This document shows, piece by piece, positions 24,843 through 34,219 of a DNA stretch of 64,000 nucleotides. A model generated the notes under the pieces. That model made no database searches. It was given only the letters and a program-made list of their open reading frames with translations, and was not told the origin of the DNA. The stretch is from Actinomycetospora endophytica (GTDB lineage: Bacteria > Actinomycetota > Actinomycetes > Mycobacteriales > Pseudonocardiaceae). The DNA is taken from NCBI RefSeq assembly GCF_021026375.1, contig NZ_JAJNDB010000001.1, positions 1,302,001 through 1,366,000 of the forward strand, written 5' to 3'. A program made the position numbers and the translations under genes. The stretch's first letter is position 1. The number at the start of each line of letters is the position of its first letter.

Positions 24843-25616
24843 GTGACGGACCTCGTGCTCGGGCTGCGCCTCTACGCGCGCGGGGCGGCGACCGTGCTGA
24901 GCTCGCCGCGGCTGCTGCGACTCGGCGCGCTCCCCGCGCTGGTGACGGTGCTGCTCTACGTCGCCGTGCTCGCGGTGCTCGGCGGGTTCCTGCCCGACCT
25001 CACCGAGCTGCTCACTCCCTTCGCGGACGGCTGGTCGCCGGGCGCCCGGGAGGCCGCGCACGTCGTCGCCGGGGTGGCACTGGTGGCCGCGGTCGCGTTC
25101 GTCGCGGTGCTGGCGTTCGTCGGGGTCACCCTCGCGATCGGCGGGCCGTTCTACGAGCGGCTCTCGGAACTGGTGGACGACGGCGTGGGCGCGGTGCCGC
25201 CCGGCCCCTCCCGCTCCACGCTGACCACGCTGCTCCGGGGCGCCCGCGACGGGCTGGTCCTCGTGGCGCTCTCGGTCCTCGCCGCGGTGCCGCTGTTCGC
25301 CCTGGGCTTCGTGCCGGTGCTGGGGCAGACGGTGGTGCCGGTGATCGCGGCCCTGGTCGGCGGGCGGCTGCTGGTGCTGGAGCTGACCGCACCCGCGCTG
25401 GACCGCCGGGGGATCGGCTTCGCCGAACGGCGCCGGCTGGTGCGCTCGCGACGGCTGCTGGGCTGGGCGGTCGGGGTGCCGACCTACCTGCTGTGCCTGC
25501 TGCCCCTCGTCGGGATCCTGGCCGTGCCGGTCGGGGCGGCGGCGTCGACGCTGCTCGCGCGGGAGCTGCGGGGCGAGCCGACGGGGCTCACAGCTCCGCG
25601 AGCAGCCCGTCCATGA
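24843..25616 (+). CDS. EI24 domain membrane protein
   Basis: The 257-residue integral membrane protein belongs to the EI24/CysZ-like family. It has about four to five hydrophobic segments (for example LPALVTVLLYVAVLAVLGGF and VVAGVALVAAVAFVAVLAFV), the family element IGGPFYERLSELVDD after the second pair, and LGFVPVLGQTVVPVIAALVGG. CysZ imports sulphate in Proteobacteria; the role in actinobacteria is not established. Its 3' end overlaps that of jetD by 29 bp on the opposite strand. Confidence 0.85.
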   Translation: MTDLVLGLRLYARGAATVLSSPRLLRLGALPALVTVLLYVAVLAVLGGFLPDLTELLTPFADGWSPGAREAAHVVAGVALVAAVAFVAVLAFVGVTLAIGGPFYERLSELVDDGVGAVPPGPSRSTLTTLLRGARDGLVLVALSVLAAVPLFALGFVPVLGQTVVPVIAALVGGRLLVLELTAPALDRRGIGFAERRRLVRSRRLLGWAVGVPTYLLCLLPLVGILAVPVGAAASTLLARELRGEPTGLTAPRAARP

Positions 25617-26769
25617 CCCGCTCCTCGTCGACGGCGCGGGTCATCACCCGGCGCAGCGCCGGATCCCAGGGCGTCTCCGGGACCGGGCCGGTGATCGGCC
25701 GCAGCTCCACGCCCTCGAGGTCCGCGGCAGCGAGTGCAGCGGTGTAATCGGCCGCCGACATCCGCCACGGCACGACGCCGAGCGCGGCCACCCGGGCGGT
25801 GATCGCGACGCCGTCGGGATCGAAGTCGCCGTGGTGGCGCACCTGCGCCCCGGCCGCGAGCAGCTTCCGGATCAGCAGCGACGGCGCCGACGTCGGGTTC
25901 CCGGACGTGCAGATCATCGGGGATGCGAGACCCTGCTGGACGGCGGCCTCGAGCAGGCGCGGGTTCTCCACGCTCGTCACGACGGTTCCCGACGGCAGGT
26001 CCACCGTGACCTCCCGCAGGCTCAGCACCGTCAACGGCGTGGGTGCTCCGGCGGCGGTCATCGACCGGACCGCGGCGGGGATCCCGTCACCAAGCAGCGG
26101 GAGCGCCCAGGTCAGGACCGGGGTGGCGACGAGGTCGCCGGGCAGCCCGGCCGCCGCCCACAGCTCGGGGTCGTCCCAGTGCCCGTCGCCGGCACGCAGC
26201 GCCAGCGCCAGGCCGACGGGCCGGCGGTAGGCCCCGCCGCGGTCGAGGTCGTGGGCCCAGCGGACCGCCTGCGCCGCGACCTCGCCGCGGCTGCGCTCGC
26301 CCGGGGCGTCGGCCAGCGCCAGGACCCGGGCGACCACCCGCACGGTCCGGCGCGCCGCCTCGTCGTCGGGAATCCGGGAGCGCACCTCGTCGACCCACGC
26401 CACCACCCACGGCTCGCCGCCGAGTTCCTCCCGGGCGGCCGCGGTGAGCGCCTCGTCGCGGTCCCGGCGGCGGTCGCGCTCGGCGTCGCGGGCCTCCCGG
26501 CGCCCGGTCGGGGGGCACCCGGCGTCGGCGAGGAGGGCGAGCAGGTCGGTGCCGTGGCGGGCGAGTCCCCGCTCGAGGGCGGCCAGGTCGAGGCGGCTCG
26601 TCGAGCGGCCCGGGGCGATCTCCCGGAGCCTGGCCCGGACGTCGGTCGGCGTGCCGTCCGGCAGCGGTACCCAGCCGCGGTTGTCCAGCCCTCGCCGCTC
26701 GAGCGTGGCCCGGACGTGACGCCAGAGCGGGGTGAACTCCTCGCCGAGGAGCACGGGCGGGACCGGCAT
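25588..26769 (-). CDS. jetD: Wadjet-type plasmid defence nuclease subunit JetD (TIGR02679/DUF2399)
   Basis: The 393-residue protein ends in a Toprim-like domain of the DUF2399 type. Glu268 lies in TSVENPRLLEA, and the acidic pair Asp315/Asp317 is in HHGDFDPDG. In Wadjet systems this topoisomerase-VI-like subunit cleaves circular plasmid DNA that the SMC motor has extruded. The start ATG 26769 gives a clean MPVPPVLLGEEF N-terminus. The gene is separated from jetB by an opposite-strand VOC gene and so needs its own promoter in the 51-bp gap at 26770-26820. Confidence 0.87.
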   Translation of the reverse strand: MPVPPVLLGEEFTPLWRHVRATLERRGLDNRGWVPLPDGTPTDVRARLREIAPGRSTSRLDLAALERGLARHGTDLLALLADAGCPPTGRREARDAERDRRRDRDEALTAAAREELGGEPWVVAWVDEVRSRIPDDEAARRTVRVVARVLALADAPGERSRGEVAAQAVRWAHDLDRGGAYRRPVGLALALRAGDGHWDDPELWAAAGLPGDLVATPVLTWALPLLGDGIPAAVRSMTAAGAPTPLTVLSLREVTVDLPSGTVVTSVENPRLLEAAVQQGLASPMICTSGNPTSAPSLLIRKLLAAGAQVRHHGDFDPDGVAITARVAALGVVPWRMSAADYTAALAAADLEGVELRPITGPVPETPWDPALRRVMTRAVDEERVMDGLLAEL

Positions 26770-26820
26770 GCCCGCAGCGAACCACGCGTGACTGTCAGGG
26801 GTTCCCGGCAGGATGCCGGT

Positions 26821-27258
26821 ATGACCCGAGAAGTCCAGATCACGTTCGACTGTGCCGACCCCGGAGCCCTCGCCGCCTTCTGGGCCGAAGCGCTCGGCTA
26901 CCGCATCCAGGCCCCTCCCCCGGGCTTCGAGACCTGGGAGCAGGCCCTCGAGGCCTGGGGCGTCCCTCCGGAGCGCCGCAACGACGCCTCCGCGGTCACC
27001 GATCCCGAGGGCTCCGGGGCACGGGTCTTCTTCCAGCGCGTCCCCGAGGGCAAGCAGGTCAAGAACCGGGTGCACCTCGACCTGCGCGCCGCCCCGGGCC
27101 TTTCCGGCGACGAGCGGATGAAGGCCCTGGAGGCGGAGGCGACGAGGCTGATCGGCCACGGCGCGACCCGGCTGCTGCGGGTCGAGCCGGAGCCCCCGTT
27201 CGTCGGAGGCAACATCGTCATGGCCGACCCCGAGGGCAACGAGTTCTGCCTCGACTGA
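26821..27258 (+). CDS. VOC (glyoxalase-like) protein inserted in the defence locus
   Basis: The 145-residue protein has the VOC fold signs ITFDCADPGALAAFWAEALGY, RVHLDLRA and the C-terminal NIVMADPEGNEFCLD with the metal-site Glu. Related small proteins are glyoxalase- or dioxygenase-like, but the substrate is unknown. It lies on the plus strand between two minus-strand genes of a four-gene defence set. It converges with jetB with only one base between stops and is divergent from jetD. This placement is unusual. Confidence 0.85.
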   Translation: MTREVQITFDCADPGALAAFWAEALGYRIQAPPPGFETWEQALEAWGVPPERRNDASAVTDPEGSGARVFFQRVPEGKQVKNRVHLDLRAAPGLSGDERMKALEAEATRLIGHGATRLLRVEPEPPFVGGNIVMADPEGNEFCLD

Positions 27259-27259
27259 C

Positions 27260-28420
27260 CTACAGCAGGGTCGGCTGCTCGTCCTCCGCCTCGCCGTCGG
27301 CCACCGTCACCTCGGGCGCGTACCGGGCCGCCGGCGGCAGGACACGGACGGCCCCGTCGTCGGCGAGCTGCACCAGCCGCACCGAGACCAGTAGCGCGAG
27401 CACATCGGCGGCGAACCGGTCGCGGTCGGCCAGCGCCCCCTTCGACCAGTACCGGCCGTGCTCGGCCACGAGGTCGTCGAGGACCTCGCGCACCGAGACC
27501 CACGGGATCGGGTCCGGGTCGTCCTCGGGTCGGAACTGGTAGACCAGCTCGCTGACCAGCAGCAACGCCGCGTGCGGCACCGTCCCACCGGCCGGGAACG
27601 TGACGTCGGAGCAGCCCCCGTCGACGTCGAGCGCCGCGAACCCCTCCGCGCGCGCCTCCAGCACCAGCCCGGTCCGCGCCTCGATCCGCCGCGCCTCGTC
27701 GGACGCCCGCCGACGCAGCTCGGCGAACCGCGCCTGATCGAGATCCCCGGAGAGCACCAGCGGATCCTCGATCAACCGGCGCCGTGCCGCGGTCGCCGCC
27801 GACCCGCGCTCGCGCGCCCGCTCCACCAGCTCGGCCGGGGTCTCCGCGCCGACCACCGCCCCCGTCGGGAGCAGCGCCATCCGGTCCTGGCGCACCTCGA
27901 GCAGCGCGTCCGCGTCGGCGTCGTGCTCGTAGGTCGCCACCCCACGGTCCAGCTCGCGCAGCATCCCCTGCGCGATCAGCCAGCGCAGGGCCGTCACCAG
28001 CGCCCGCCGGGACGCCGCGTCGGTGTCCATGACGATGCCCGCCTCGGCCGCCGCCGAGTGCACCGCGTTGACGAGGTCGCGCAGGCTGGTCCGGTCGGGT
28101 CCGGAGGTGGTCGCGGCGAGCACCAGGGCGAGCGCGGTGTACTCGGCCGAGGTGAACGCGCGCGGGGTCGCCGAGACGGTGCGCAGCGGCCGGTCCGGCG
28201 GCACGTGGCCGGTCTTGACCAGCCGGACGCTGTCCGCGGTGACGACGAGCCGGTAGTTCAGCTCCTGGGTGAACCACGCGTCGAGGGCGTCGGCGTGGCG
28301 GCGGATCAGCGCGACCAGCTCGGGATCGGACTCGGCCGTGCGCCACGGACGGGCGAGCAGCGCGCGGGTGGCGGTGACCAGCTCGCCGTCGCGCTGCGGG
28401 TCGGAGCGGGGGGCGGTCAC
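27260..28420 (-). CDS. jetB: Wadjet subunit JetB (TIGR02678/DUF2398)
   Basis: This 386-residue protein matches the DUF2398 family by its N-terminal LVTATRALLARPWRTAE, the segment FTQELNYRLVVTADSVRLVK, and the C-terminal region VREVLDDLVAEHGRYWSKGAL. In the MukE-like role it is a winged-helix accessory subunit that bridges kleisin and SMC. The GTG start overlaps the jetA stop (GTGA). The gene ends one base from the convergent VOC gene. Confidence 0.87.
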   Translation of the reverse strand: MTAPRSDPQRDGELVTATRALLARPWRTAESDPELVALIRRHADALDAWFTQELNYRLVVTADSVRLVKTGHVPPDRPLRTVSATPRAFTSAEYTALALVLAATTSGPDRTSLRDLVNAVHSAAAEAGIVMDTDAASRRALVTALRWLIAQGMLRELDRGVATYEHDADADALLEVRQDRMALLPTGAVVGAETPAELVERARERGSAATAARRRLIEDPLVLSGDLDQARFAELRRRASDEARRIEARTGLVLEARAEGFAALDVDGGCSDVTFPAGGTVPHAALLLVSELVYQFRPEDDPDPIPWVSVREVLDDLVAEHGRYWSKGALADRDRFAADVLALLVSVRLVQLADDGAVRVLPPAARYAPEVTVADGEAEDEQPTLL

Positions 28421-29943
28421 GGGGCGGGCTCCACGATCATCGAGAGCCCCTCGATCCGCAGCGCACCGGCGTGGGTGGGCACGGTCGTCGTCGTACCGGG
28501 ACGCCGGGACACCTCGCACCGGACGCCGTCGAGTGACACGCTGCCGGACGACGCCTCCGGCCCCAGATCCGCGACGGCCCGCGTCAGCACCCGCTGCAGC
28601 TCGCGCAGCGCCGGTTCCGAGAGCCGGGCCTCGAAGCCGCCCGCCCCGGCCTCGAGCAGCTCGGCGCGGGCCGCGGCCGCCCGCTTCTCCACCTCCGCGC
28701 GCCGGGCGAGCAGGTGACGGCGCTCCTGGCTGCGGTCCTGCACCCGCGAGGTGCGGCCGCGGCTGGTGGTGTCCCCGCGCTCGCGCAGCGAGACCGGGAT
28801 CGTCGCGACCGGGGCGTCCCACCACGACGTCGCCGAGGCCACCGGGTCGGTGTCGTCCCCGCCCGCACCGCCGAGATGCCGCGCCCCGAACATCCCGAAG
28901 GCCGCCGAGGCGAGCTCGTGCGCGCGCGGCGCGTCGGAGCGGGAGAAGAACGTCGCGAGGCGCAGGAAGTCGACGCGGCGCGACGAGCCGGCCGTGCCGG
29001 TGCGCGAGAGCCGGGTCAGGTTCTGCGTCAGGGTCCGGACGGCGTCCACCGCGTCCCGCTCGAGGGTCTGGACCCGGCTCGGCCGCCCCGGCGCCGCGAA
29101 GGTCCCCGTCGCTCCGCTCGCCCCGCCCAGGAACCACGACGCCAGGTTGTCCCAGTCGGCGACGGCCGCCCCGGGCTCGCGGCGCACCCGCACGCTCGAC
29201 AGGCCCGCCGCGGCGACCCGCGCGGCGAGGCCGTCCGCGGCGCGCTCCACCATGACGTCGACCGTGGGTTCCACCTCCACGAGCAGCGCCGAGATCGGCC
29301 GCGCCGCCCGCCGCAGCGTCTCCAACCGCTCCCCGACGTAGCCGACGAGCACCTCGGAGAAGAACGCGAACTCGTCCTCGTCGAGGTCGAACCGCGACTG
29401 CCACTGGTTGATCGCGGCGAAGAACTGGGTGATCTCGGCGGAGAAGGCGACGTGCGGGTCGAACACCGCCCGGACGGCCTCGGCGAGCCGGTCCGGCGGG
29501 GCGGTCCGGGCGTCGAGCCGGGTCAGGGCCTCGAGCGCCGCGCGCAGCTGCTCGAGCCGGCCGAGGGACACGTCGCGCACGTCGTCGACCTGGGCGAGCA
29601 CGCCCTCGACGAGGTCGTGCACCTCCTGCCCGACCCGGGTGATCAGGTAGCGGTTCCGCCGGCGGTAGTAGTCCTCGACGGTGCCGACCTGCCCGACCGA
29701 CGCGGACACCTCGAGGTTGCCCCACTCGCGCAGCTGCTCGAGCCGCCCGGTGACGGTGGCCTCCTCGAGCTCCAGCCCGGCGTCGGCCAGGCGCGCGGTG
29801 ACCTCGGCCGGGGTGAGCTCGGCGAAGAAGGTCCCCGCGAACACGGCGAGGATCGCGCGGTAGTCCGGCGACTCCGTGACGTAGGAGAAGACCGTGGTGC
29901 GGATGCCGGCGCGGACGGCCGGCTCGTCCCCGGAGGCCGTCAC
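28417..29943 (-). CDS. jetA: Wadjet subunit JetA (TIGR02677/DUF2397)
   Basis: The 508-residue protein starts with TTVFSYVTESPDYRAIL, the hallmark of DUF2397 proteins. It carries a winged-helix region (EVTARLADAGLELEEATVTGRL), FFAAINQWQSRFDLDEDEF, and a charged helical segment with RRHLLARRAEVEKRAAAARAE. It takes the kleisin (MukF-like) role in the complex. Both ends overlap neighbours by 4 bp (GTGA), so jetC, jetA and jetB form one coupled operon. Confidence 0.87.
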   Translation of the reverse strand: MTASGDEPAVRAGIRTTVFSYVTESPDYRAILAVFAGTFFAELTPAEVTARLADAGLELEEATVTGRLEQLREWGNLEVSASVGQVGTVEDYYRRRNRYLITRVGQEVHDLVEGVLAQVDDVRDVSLGRLEQLRAALEALTRLDARTAPPDRLAEAVRAVFDPHVAFSAEITQFFAAINQWQSRFDLDEDEFAFFSEVLVGYVGERLETLRRAARPISALLVEVEPTVDVMVERAADGLAARVAAAGLSSVRVRREPGAAVADWDNLASWFLGGASGATGTFAAPGRPSRVQTLERDAVDAVRTLTQNLTRLSRTGTAGSSRRVDFLRLATFFSRSDAPRAHELASAAFGMFGARHLGGAGGDDTDPVASATSWWDAPVATIPVSLRERGDTTSRGRTSRVQDRSQERRHLLARRAEVEKRAAAARAELLEAGAGGFEARLSEPALRELQRVLTRAVADLGPEASSGSVSLDGVRCEVSRRPGTTTTVPTHAGALRIEGLSMIVEPAP

Positions 29944-32900
29944 GACGCCGCGACCGCCAGCTCGGTGCCGTTCCAGCGGTAGTGCACCAGCGCGATGGCG
30001 CGCAGCTCCGGGTCGCGCAGCACCTCGGTGATCGCCAGCGCGGGCACGTTCGCGTGGGTGCCCCAGAGGCGCTCGGAGGTGACGACGAAGTCCACGTCGA
30101 GATCCACGAGCAGGCCGAACAGCTTGGCGTGGTTGTCCTCGGAGACCTTCGCGAACGCGTCGTCGAGCAGCACCAGCCGCGGCGCGCCGACGGCGTGCGG
30201 GTCGTGCGCGGCGGCACTCGCGGCGGCGGCGCTGGCCATCGGCAGCACCGTGACCAGCTTCTTCTCGCCCTCGGACAGCGTGGTCCGGCGCGTCAGCAGC
30301 TCGTCGTTGCGGTTCGGGCGCCGCAGGTAGATGCGCATCTCGTGCCAGGTCCGGTAGTCCAGGACCTCGCCGATGACGGTGCGGTAGGACGCCTCGGGAT
30401 CCTCGGTGCGGGCCTGCTCGACGAGGCCCTTGACCGCCTCCCGGACCTGGTCGTCCTCCTCGGGGGTGCGCAGGTCGGGGTGCTTGCCGAGCAGTTCCAG
30501 CGCGGTCGCGGTGTCCGGGTCGAGGTCGCCGCGCGGCTTCCACTCCAGCCGGACGCCGATGCCCTGGCTGGACGTCACGCCCTTGAGGATCCGGTTGATC
30601 CGCTCGACCAGCTCGCGGGCCGCGAACAGCGCGTCGGCGACCTCCCGGGCGACGCGGCCGTGCAGCAGGTTCCGCAGCGCCTGGTCCTGCTGGGCGGAGA
30701 GCAGGCTCGTCGCGCGGCGTCGCTGGATCGCGACCCGGTGGACCATCTGGGCCAGCACCGCGCGGGTCGGCCCGGTGACGTGGACCGCGAGCGGGGTGCC
30801 GTCGGCGCCGCGGCGGGACTCGATGTCCCAGCCGGACGCCAGGTGGTCCCGCGTCGAACGCAGCGCCTTCTCGAGGGCGTCCTCGGTGACCTGCACGCGC
30901 GGCGCCGGGATGCGCTCGCGCAGCGCCGTCACCAGCTCCTCGGCTCCCTCGACGGTCTCCGGGGTGGCCGGGATCGGCTCCGGCGGGGTCTCCTCGGCGG
31001 GCGCTTCAGCGTCGCTGTCGTGCCCCGCGAACGGCTCGTTCGTCACGGTGGAAGGTGACGAACGCGCCGTTCGTGACTCCGGGGTGGACGGCTCCCCGGC
31101 CCGCTCCGCCGCCGCCAGCAGCCCGGGCACCTCGACGGCCTCGACCAGCCGCGCCCGACCCGCCGTCGCGGCTTTCTCCCGCTCGGTCACCGTCTCCCGC
31201 GCCGACTCCACCCGCAGCTCGGCCTCGCGCACGGCCACGGTGGCGTTGGTCTGCTCCTCGCGCGCCGTGTCGAGCCGTCCCGCGACCTCACGCAGGTGCG
31301 TGTCCAGCTCCGACACCCGCGCCGCGACCTTCGCCGGCTCCTCACCGAGCGACGCCTCGACGGTGTCGAGCTCGGTGCGCACCGACGCGGCGTGCCCGGC
31401 GGCGGCGCGGTGGTCGGTGACGGCCGAGGCGAGATCGGTGACCTCCCGCTCCCAGCCCGTGATGGCCTCCCGCCACGCGCGGCCGCTCCGCCGGACCCGC
31501 TCGGTGGCCGACTCGACGGCTGCGAGCGCCCGCTCCGCGTCCGCGATCGCCTCGAGCAGTTCCTCCAGCCGCGCCGGGTCGGTCGGCAGGTTCGCGTCGG
31601 ACGCCTCCTGCTGCAGCCGCGCCACCGCGTCGTCGGCACGACGACGGGTCTCGGCCGCCGTCGAGGCCCGCTCGGCCGCCCGGCCCGCGGCCTCCTCGGC
31701 GTAGCGGGCGGCGCCGGTCGCCGCGACCACGGCGTCGTCGACCGCGCGGGTCGACGGCAGGTCCCGGACGAGGACCCGCAGCGCCTCGGCGTGCTCGTCC
31801 AGCGCCCCGGCGACCCCGCGGGCCGTGGCCAGCCGGGCCTGCGCCTGCTCGATCCGCTCCGCCAGCTCCGCCAGCCGCCGCTCCCGGGCCTGGGCGCGGG
31901 CCCCGGCCCCGACGTGCTCGGCGGCCGGCTTGGTGTGCCGCCCGCGCAGGGGACCGGCGCCGAACGACCCGTCGTCGGACACCCACAGCCCGGGCCCCGG
32001 CGCGATCCCGATCCCGGCGAGCACCCCCGCGACGACGGCGGTGGGCACCGCGCCGGTGTCGATCGGGGCGAGCAGCTCGCCGAGTCCACCCGAGCCGCCG
32101 TCGGGACCGGCCGTGACCAGCAGCTCGCCGCCGTCACCGCGCAGCGCCCCGTCCGCGGTCACCCGCGCGGCCAGCAGGCCGGACGCCTCCAGGGCGGCCT
32201 CGAGGCCGGCCCGGGACCCGTCGTCGAGGCGCTCCGCGAAGTCGACGACCGAGGCGAACAGGATCCCGTCGTCGGTGTCGGCGTCGGTGCGCCACGCCTC
32301 GCGGGGCAGCGGCAGCTCGTCGGCCGCCTCGACGCGGGCGTATTCGGCGCGCAGCTCCTCGAGCTCGCCGCTCACCTCGTCGACCCGCGCGGACGCCCGG
32401 CTGCGCGCGGCCGCGAGGGCCCCCGCGGCGTCGTCCGACACCCGGCGGGCCGCGCTGACGAGGACCTCCGCCCGACGACGGAGGTCGTCACCCCCGTCCC
32501 TATCGGCGTGCTCGGTTGCTCTGTCGGGCTGCTCCGTGGCCGGCACCGGGAGCCAGCCGGTCTCGCCGTCGGGCTCGGCCGCGGGCACGGCGGCCAGGTG
32601 GGTCGCGAGGCGCTCGTGCCACCCGCCGACGGCCTCGGCGTGCTCGTCGGCCGCGACCCGGGCGGCCCGGCGGGCGGTGTCGGCCTGCTCCGCGGCGGCG
32701 TCGGCGCGCTCGCGGGACTCGGTCGCCTCCGCGTCGGCCCGGTCGGCGGCGGCGGTGTCCCGGTCGGCGGCCGCGGCGCGTTCCCGCAGGTCACGGACCG
32801 TGCTGCGGTGGGTGCGCAGGCCGTCGGCGACCCCGACGAGCTCCGCGGTGAGGTCGTCCGCGGGGTCGGTGTCCTCGGCGGGCACGTCGACCGTCGTGTC

Positions 32901-34157
32901 CCCGGCCTCGTCGTGCCGCGGCTCGGTGACCAGGGCGGGCGGGTCGGGCAGCCGGACAGGCGCGGACGCGGTGCGCGCCGCGGTCGCCACCTCCTGGAGG
33001 TGCTGGGTCACCCCGGCGAGGTCGGACTCGAGCTGCCCCCGGGCGCCACCGACGGTGTCCGCGGCGGTCGTCGTGCGCGTGTGGGCCCGCTGCCGGACGC
33101 CGTCGAGGGTCGCGGCGGCGTCGTCCGCGCGGCCCAGCTCGTCGCGGCGGCGCACCAGGTCGGCGTGGGCCGAGTACTCCGGCAGGCTCACCAGACCCTG
33201 CCGCTCGGAGGTCGCCCGGGCGTGCTCGTCGGTCAGATCGCCGACGGTGCGGGTCGCCCCGTCCCGGGCGGTCACCGCGCGGCCCGCCGCCGCCTCGTCG
33301 CGCTCGAGGCGCTTGCTCGCCGTGCGGGCGGCGTCCACCGACGAGCCCGCGCCCTCGACCGCCGTCATGAGCACGCGGCGGGCGTAGTCGGCGTAGACCT
33401 CGACGACGCCGTCGAGCGCCTCGGCCGTCGCCGCGAGGTCGGTGACGTTGCGGCGGTGGTCCTCGAGGTCCTCGAGGGGCTGGGCGGCGTCCGAGACGGC
33501 GTCGTCGGGGACCGGCGGCAGCGCCTCGCGCATGGTGCGCGGCAGGTCGGTGTCGATGCGGTCGCCGACGCGCGGGTTGCGGACCTGGTGCAGCAGCCGG
33601 AAGTACGCCGAGGGGTCGGTCCCGCCGAAGAAGCGCCGGGCCACCTCGGCGCGGTACTCGGCGGTGGAGCCGAACACCTGGCCGTGCGACCCGAGCTCGG
33701 TGCGCAGCACGTCGGCCGAGAACGGCACGTCGGCCTCGGTGAGCCGGAAGTCGATCTTGGCGCGGCGGTCGGTGGAGAACCACCAGGTGGCGACGCGGTC
33801 GGTGCTGCGGTTCGCCCGGACGCCGCAGCCGACGGTGCGGTACTCGGTCCCTCCGCCGTCGGCCTCGCGGACGAACTCGATCCACAGGTAGCCGGTGCGC
33901 TGGGTGTCGTCGTTGTCGGAGAGCATCCAGCTGCGCAGCACCCCGCGCTGCTCGCCCGCGGCGTCGATCTTGCGGACGTCCGCCTCGAGCAGGAACGGCA
34001 GCAGCATGTTCATCGCGGTCGACTTGCCCGAGCCGTTGACCCCCCGCAGCAGCAGGCGTCCGCCGGCGAAGTCCAGCACCTCGTCCTGGTACTGGTACAC
34101 GTTCAGGATCCCGGCGCGGGACGGCTGCCACCGCCGCGTGCTCTCCGTCTGCGCCAC
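29940..34157 (-). CDS. jetC: Wadjet SMC-like motor subunit JetC (TIGR02680)
   Basis: This 1405-residue SMC/MukB-like ATPase has Walker A GVNGSGKST (39-47), long Ala/Glu/Arg-rich coiled coils, the ABC signature LSEGEKK (about 1294-1300) and Walker B LVLLDD (1328-1333). It is the loop-extruding motor of the plasmid-defence complex. The GTG start was chosen because TACCCT sits exactly 7 nt upstream, suggesting a leaderless transcript. A 46-bp palindrome is inserted in frame near residues 1028-1043, in a Ser/Thr/Pro/Glu linker. In this locus jetC precedes jetA and jetB. Confidence 0.9.
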   Translation of the reverse strand: MAQTESTRRWQPSRAGILNVYQYQDEVLDFAGGRLLLRGVNGSGKSTAMNMLLPFLLEADVRKIDAAGEQRGVLRSWMLSDNDDTQRTGYLWIEFVREADGGGTEYRTVGCGVRANRSTDRVATWWFSTDRRAKIDFRLTEADVPFSADVLRTELGSHGQVFGSTAEYRAEVARRFFGGTDPSAYFRLLHQVRNPRVGDRIDTDLPRTMREALPPVPDDAVSDAAQPLEDLEDHRRNVTDLAATAEALDGVVEVYADYARRVLMTAVEGAGSSVDAARTASKRLERDEAAAGRAVTARDGATRTVGDLTDEHARATSERQGLVSLPEYSAHADLVRRRDELGRADDAAATLDGVRQRAHTRTTTAADTVGGARGQLESDLAGVTQHLQEVATAARTASAPVRLPDPPALVTEPRHDEAGDTTVDVPAEDTDPADDLTAELVGVADGLRTHRSTVRDLRERAAAADRDTAAADRADAEATESRERADAAAEQADTARRAARVAADEHAEAVGGWHERLATHLAAVPAAEPDGETGWLPVPATEQPDRATEHADRDGGDDLRRRAEVLVSAARRVSDDAAGALAAARSRASARVDEVSGELEELRAEYARVEAADELPLPREAWRTDADTDDGILFASVVDFAERLDDGSRAGLEAALEASGLLAARVTADGALRGDGGELLVTAGPDGGSGGLGELLAPIDTGAVPTAVVAGVLAGIGIAPGPGLWVSDDGSFGAGPLRGRHTKPAAEHVGAGARAQARERRLAELAERIEQAQARLATARGVAGALDEHAEALRVLVRDLPSTRAVDDAVVAATGAARYAEEAAGRAAERASTAAETRRRADDAVARLQQEASDANLPTDPARLEELLEAIADAERALAAVESATERVRRSGRAWREAITGWEREVTDLASAVTDHRAAAGHAASVRTELDTVEASLGEEPAKVAARVSELDTHLREVAGRLDTAREEQTNATVAVREAELRVESARETVTEREKAATAGRARLVEAVEVPGLLAAAERAGEPSTPESRTARSSPSTVTNEPFAGHDSDAEAPAEETPPEPIPATPETVEGAEELVTALRERIPAPRVQVTEDALEKALRSTRDHLASGWDIESRRGADGTPLAVHVTGPTRAVLAQMVHRVAIQRRRATSLLSAQQDQALRNLLHGRVAREVADALFAARELVERINRILKGVTSSQGIGVRLEWKPRGDLDPDTATALELLGKHPDLRTPEEDDQVREAVKGLVEQARTEDPEASYRTVIGEVLDYRTWHEMRIYLRRPNRNDELLTRRTTLSEGEKKLVTVLPMASAAAASAAAHDPHAVGAPRLVLLDDAFAKVSEDNHAKLFGLLVDLDVDFVVTSERLWGTHANVPALAITEVLRDPELRAIALVHYRWNGTELAVAAS
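31028..31073. repeat. 46-bp palindrome inside jetC coding sequence
   Basis: Arms 31028-31046 (ending GTTCGTCAC) and 31055-31073 (starting GTGACGAAC) pair over 19 bp with one mismatch around an 8-nt loop. It is read in frame as part of a low-complexity linker in JetC. Its sequence differs from the GTGAGCA palindromes. Confidence 0.82.
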
Positions 34158-34219
34158 CCGGAGGAGGGTACGGATCGGCCGCGGCGGGCCCGGCTCACGC
34201 CCGTGCGGGGGAACGCGGG

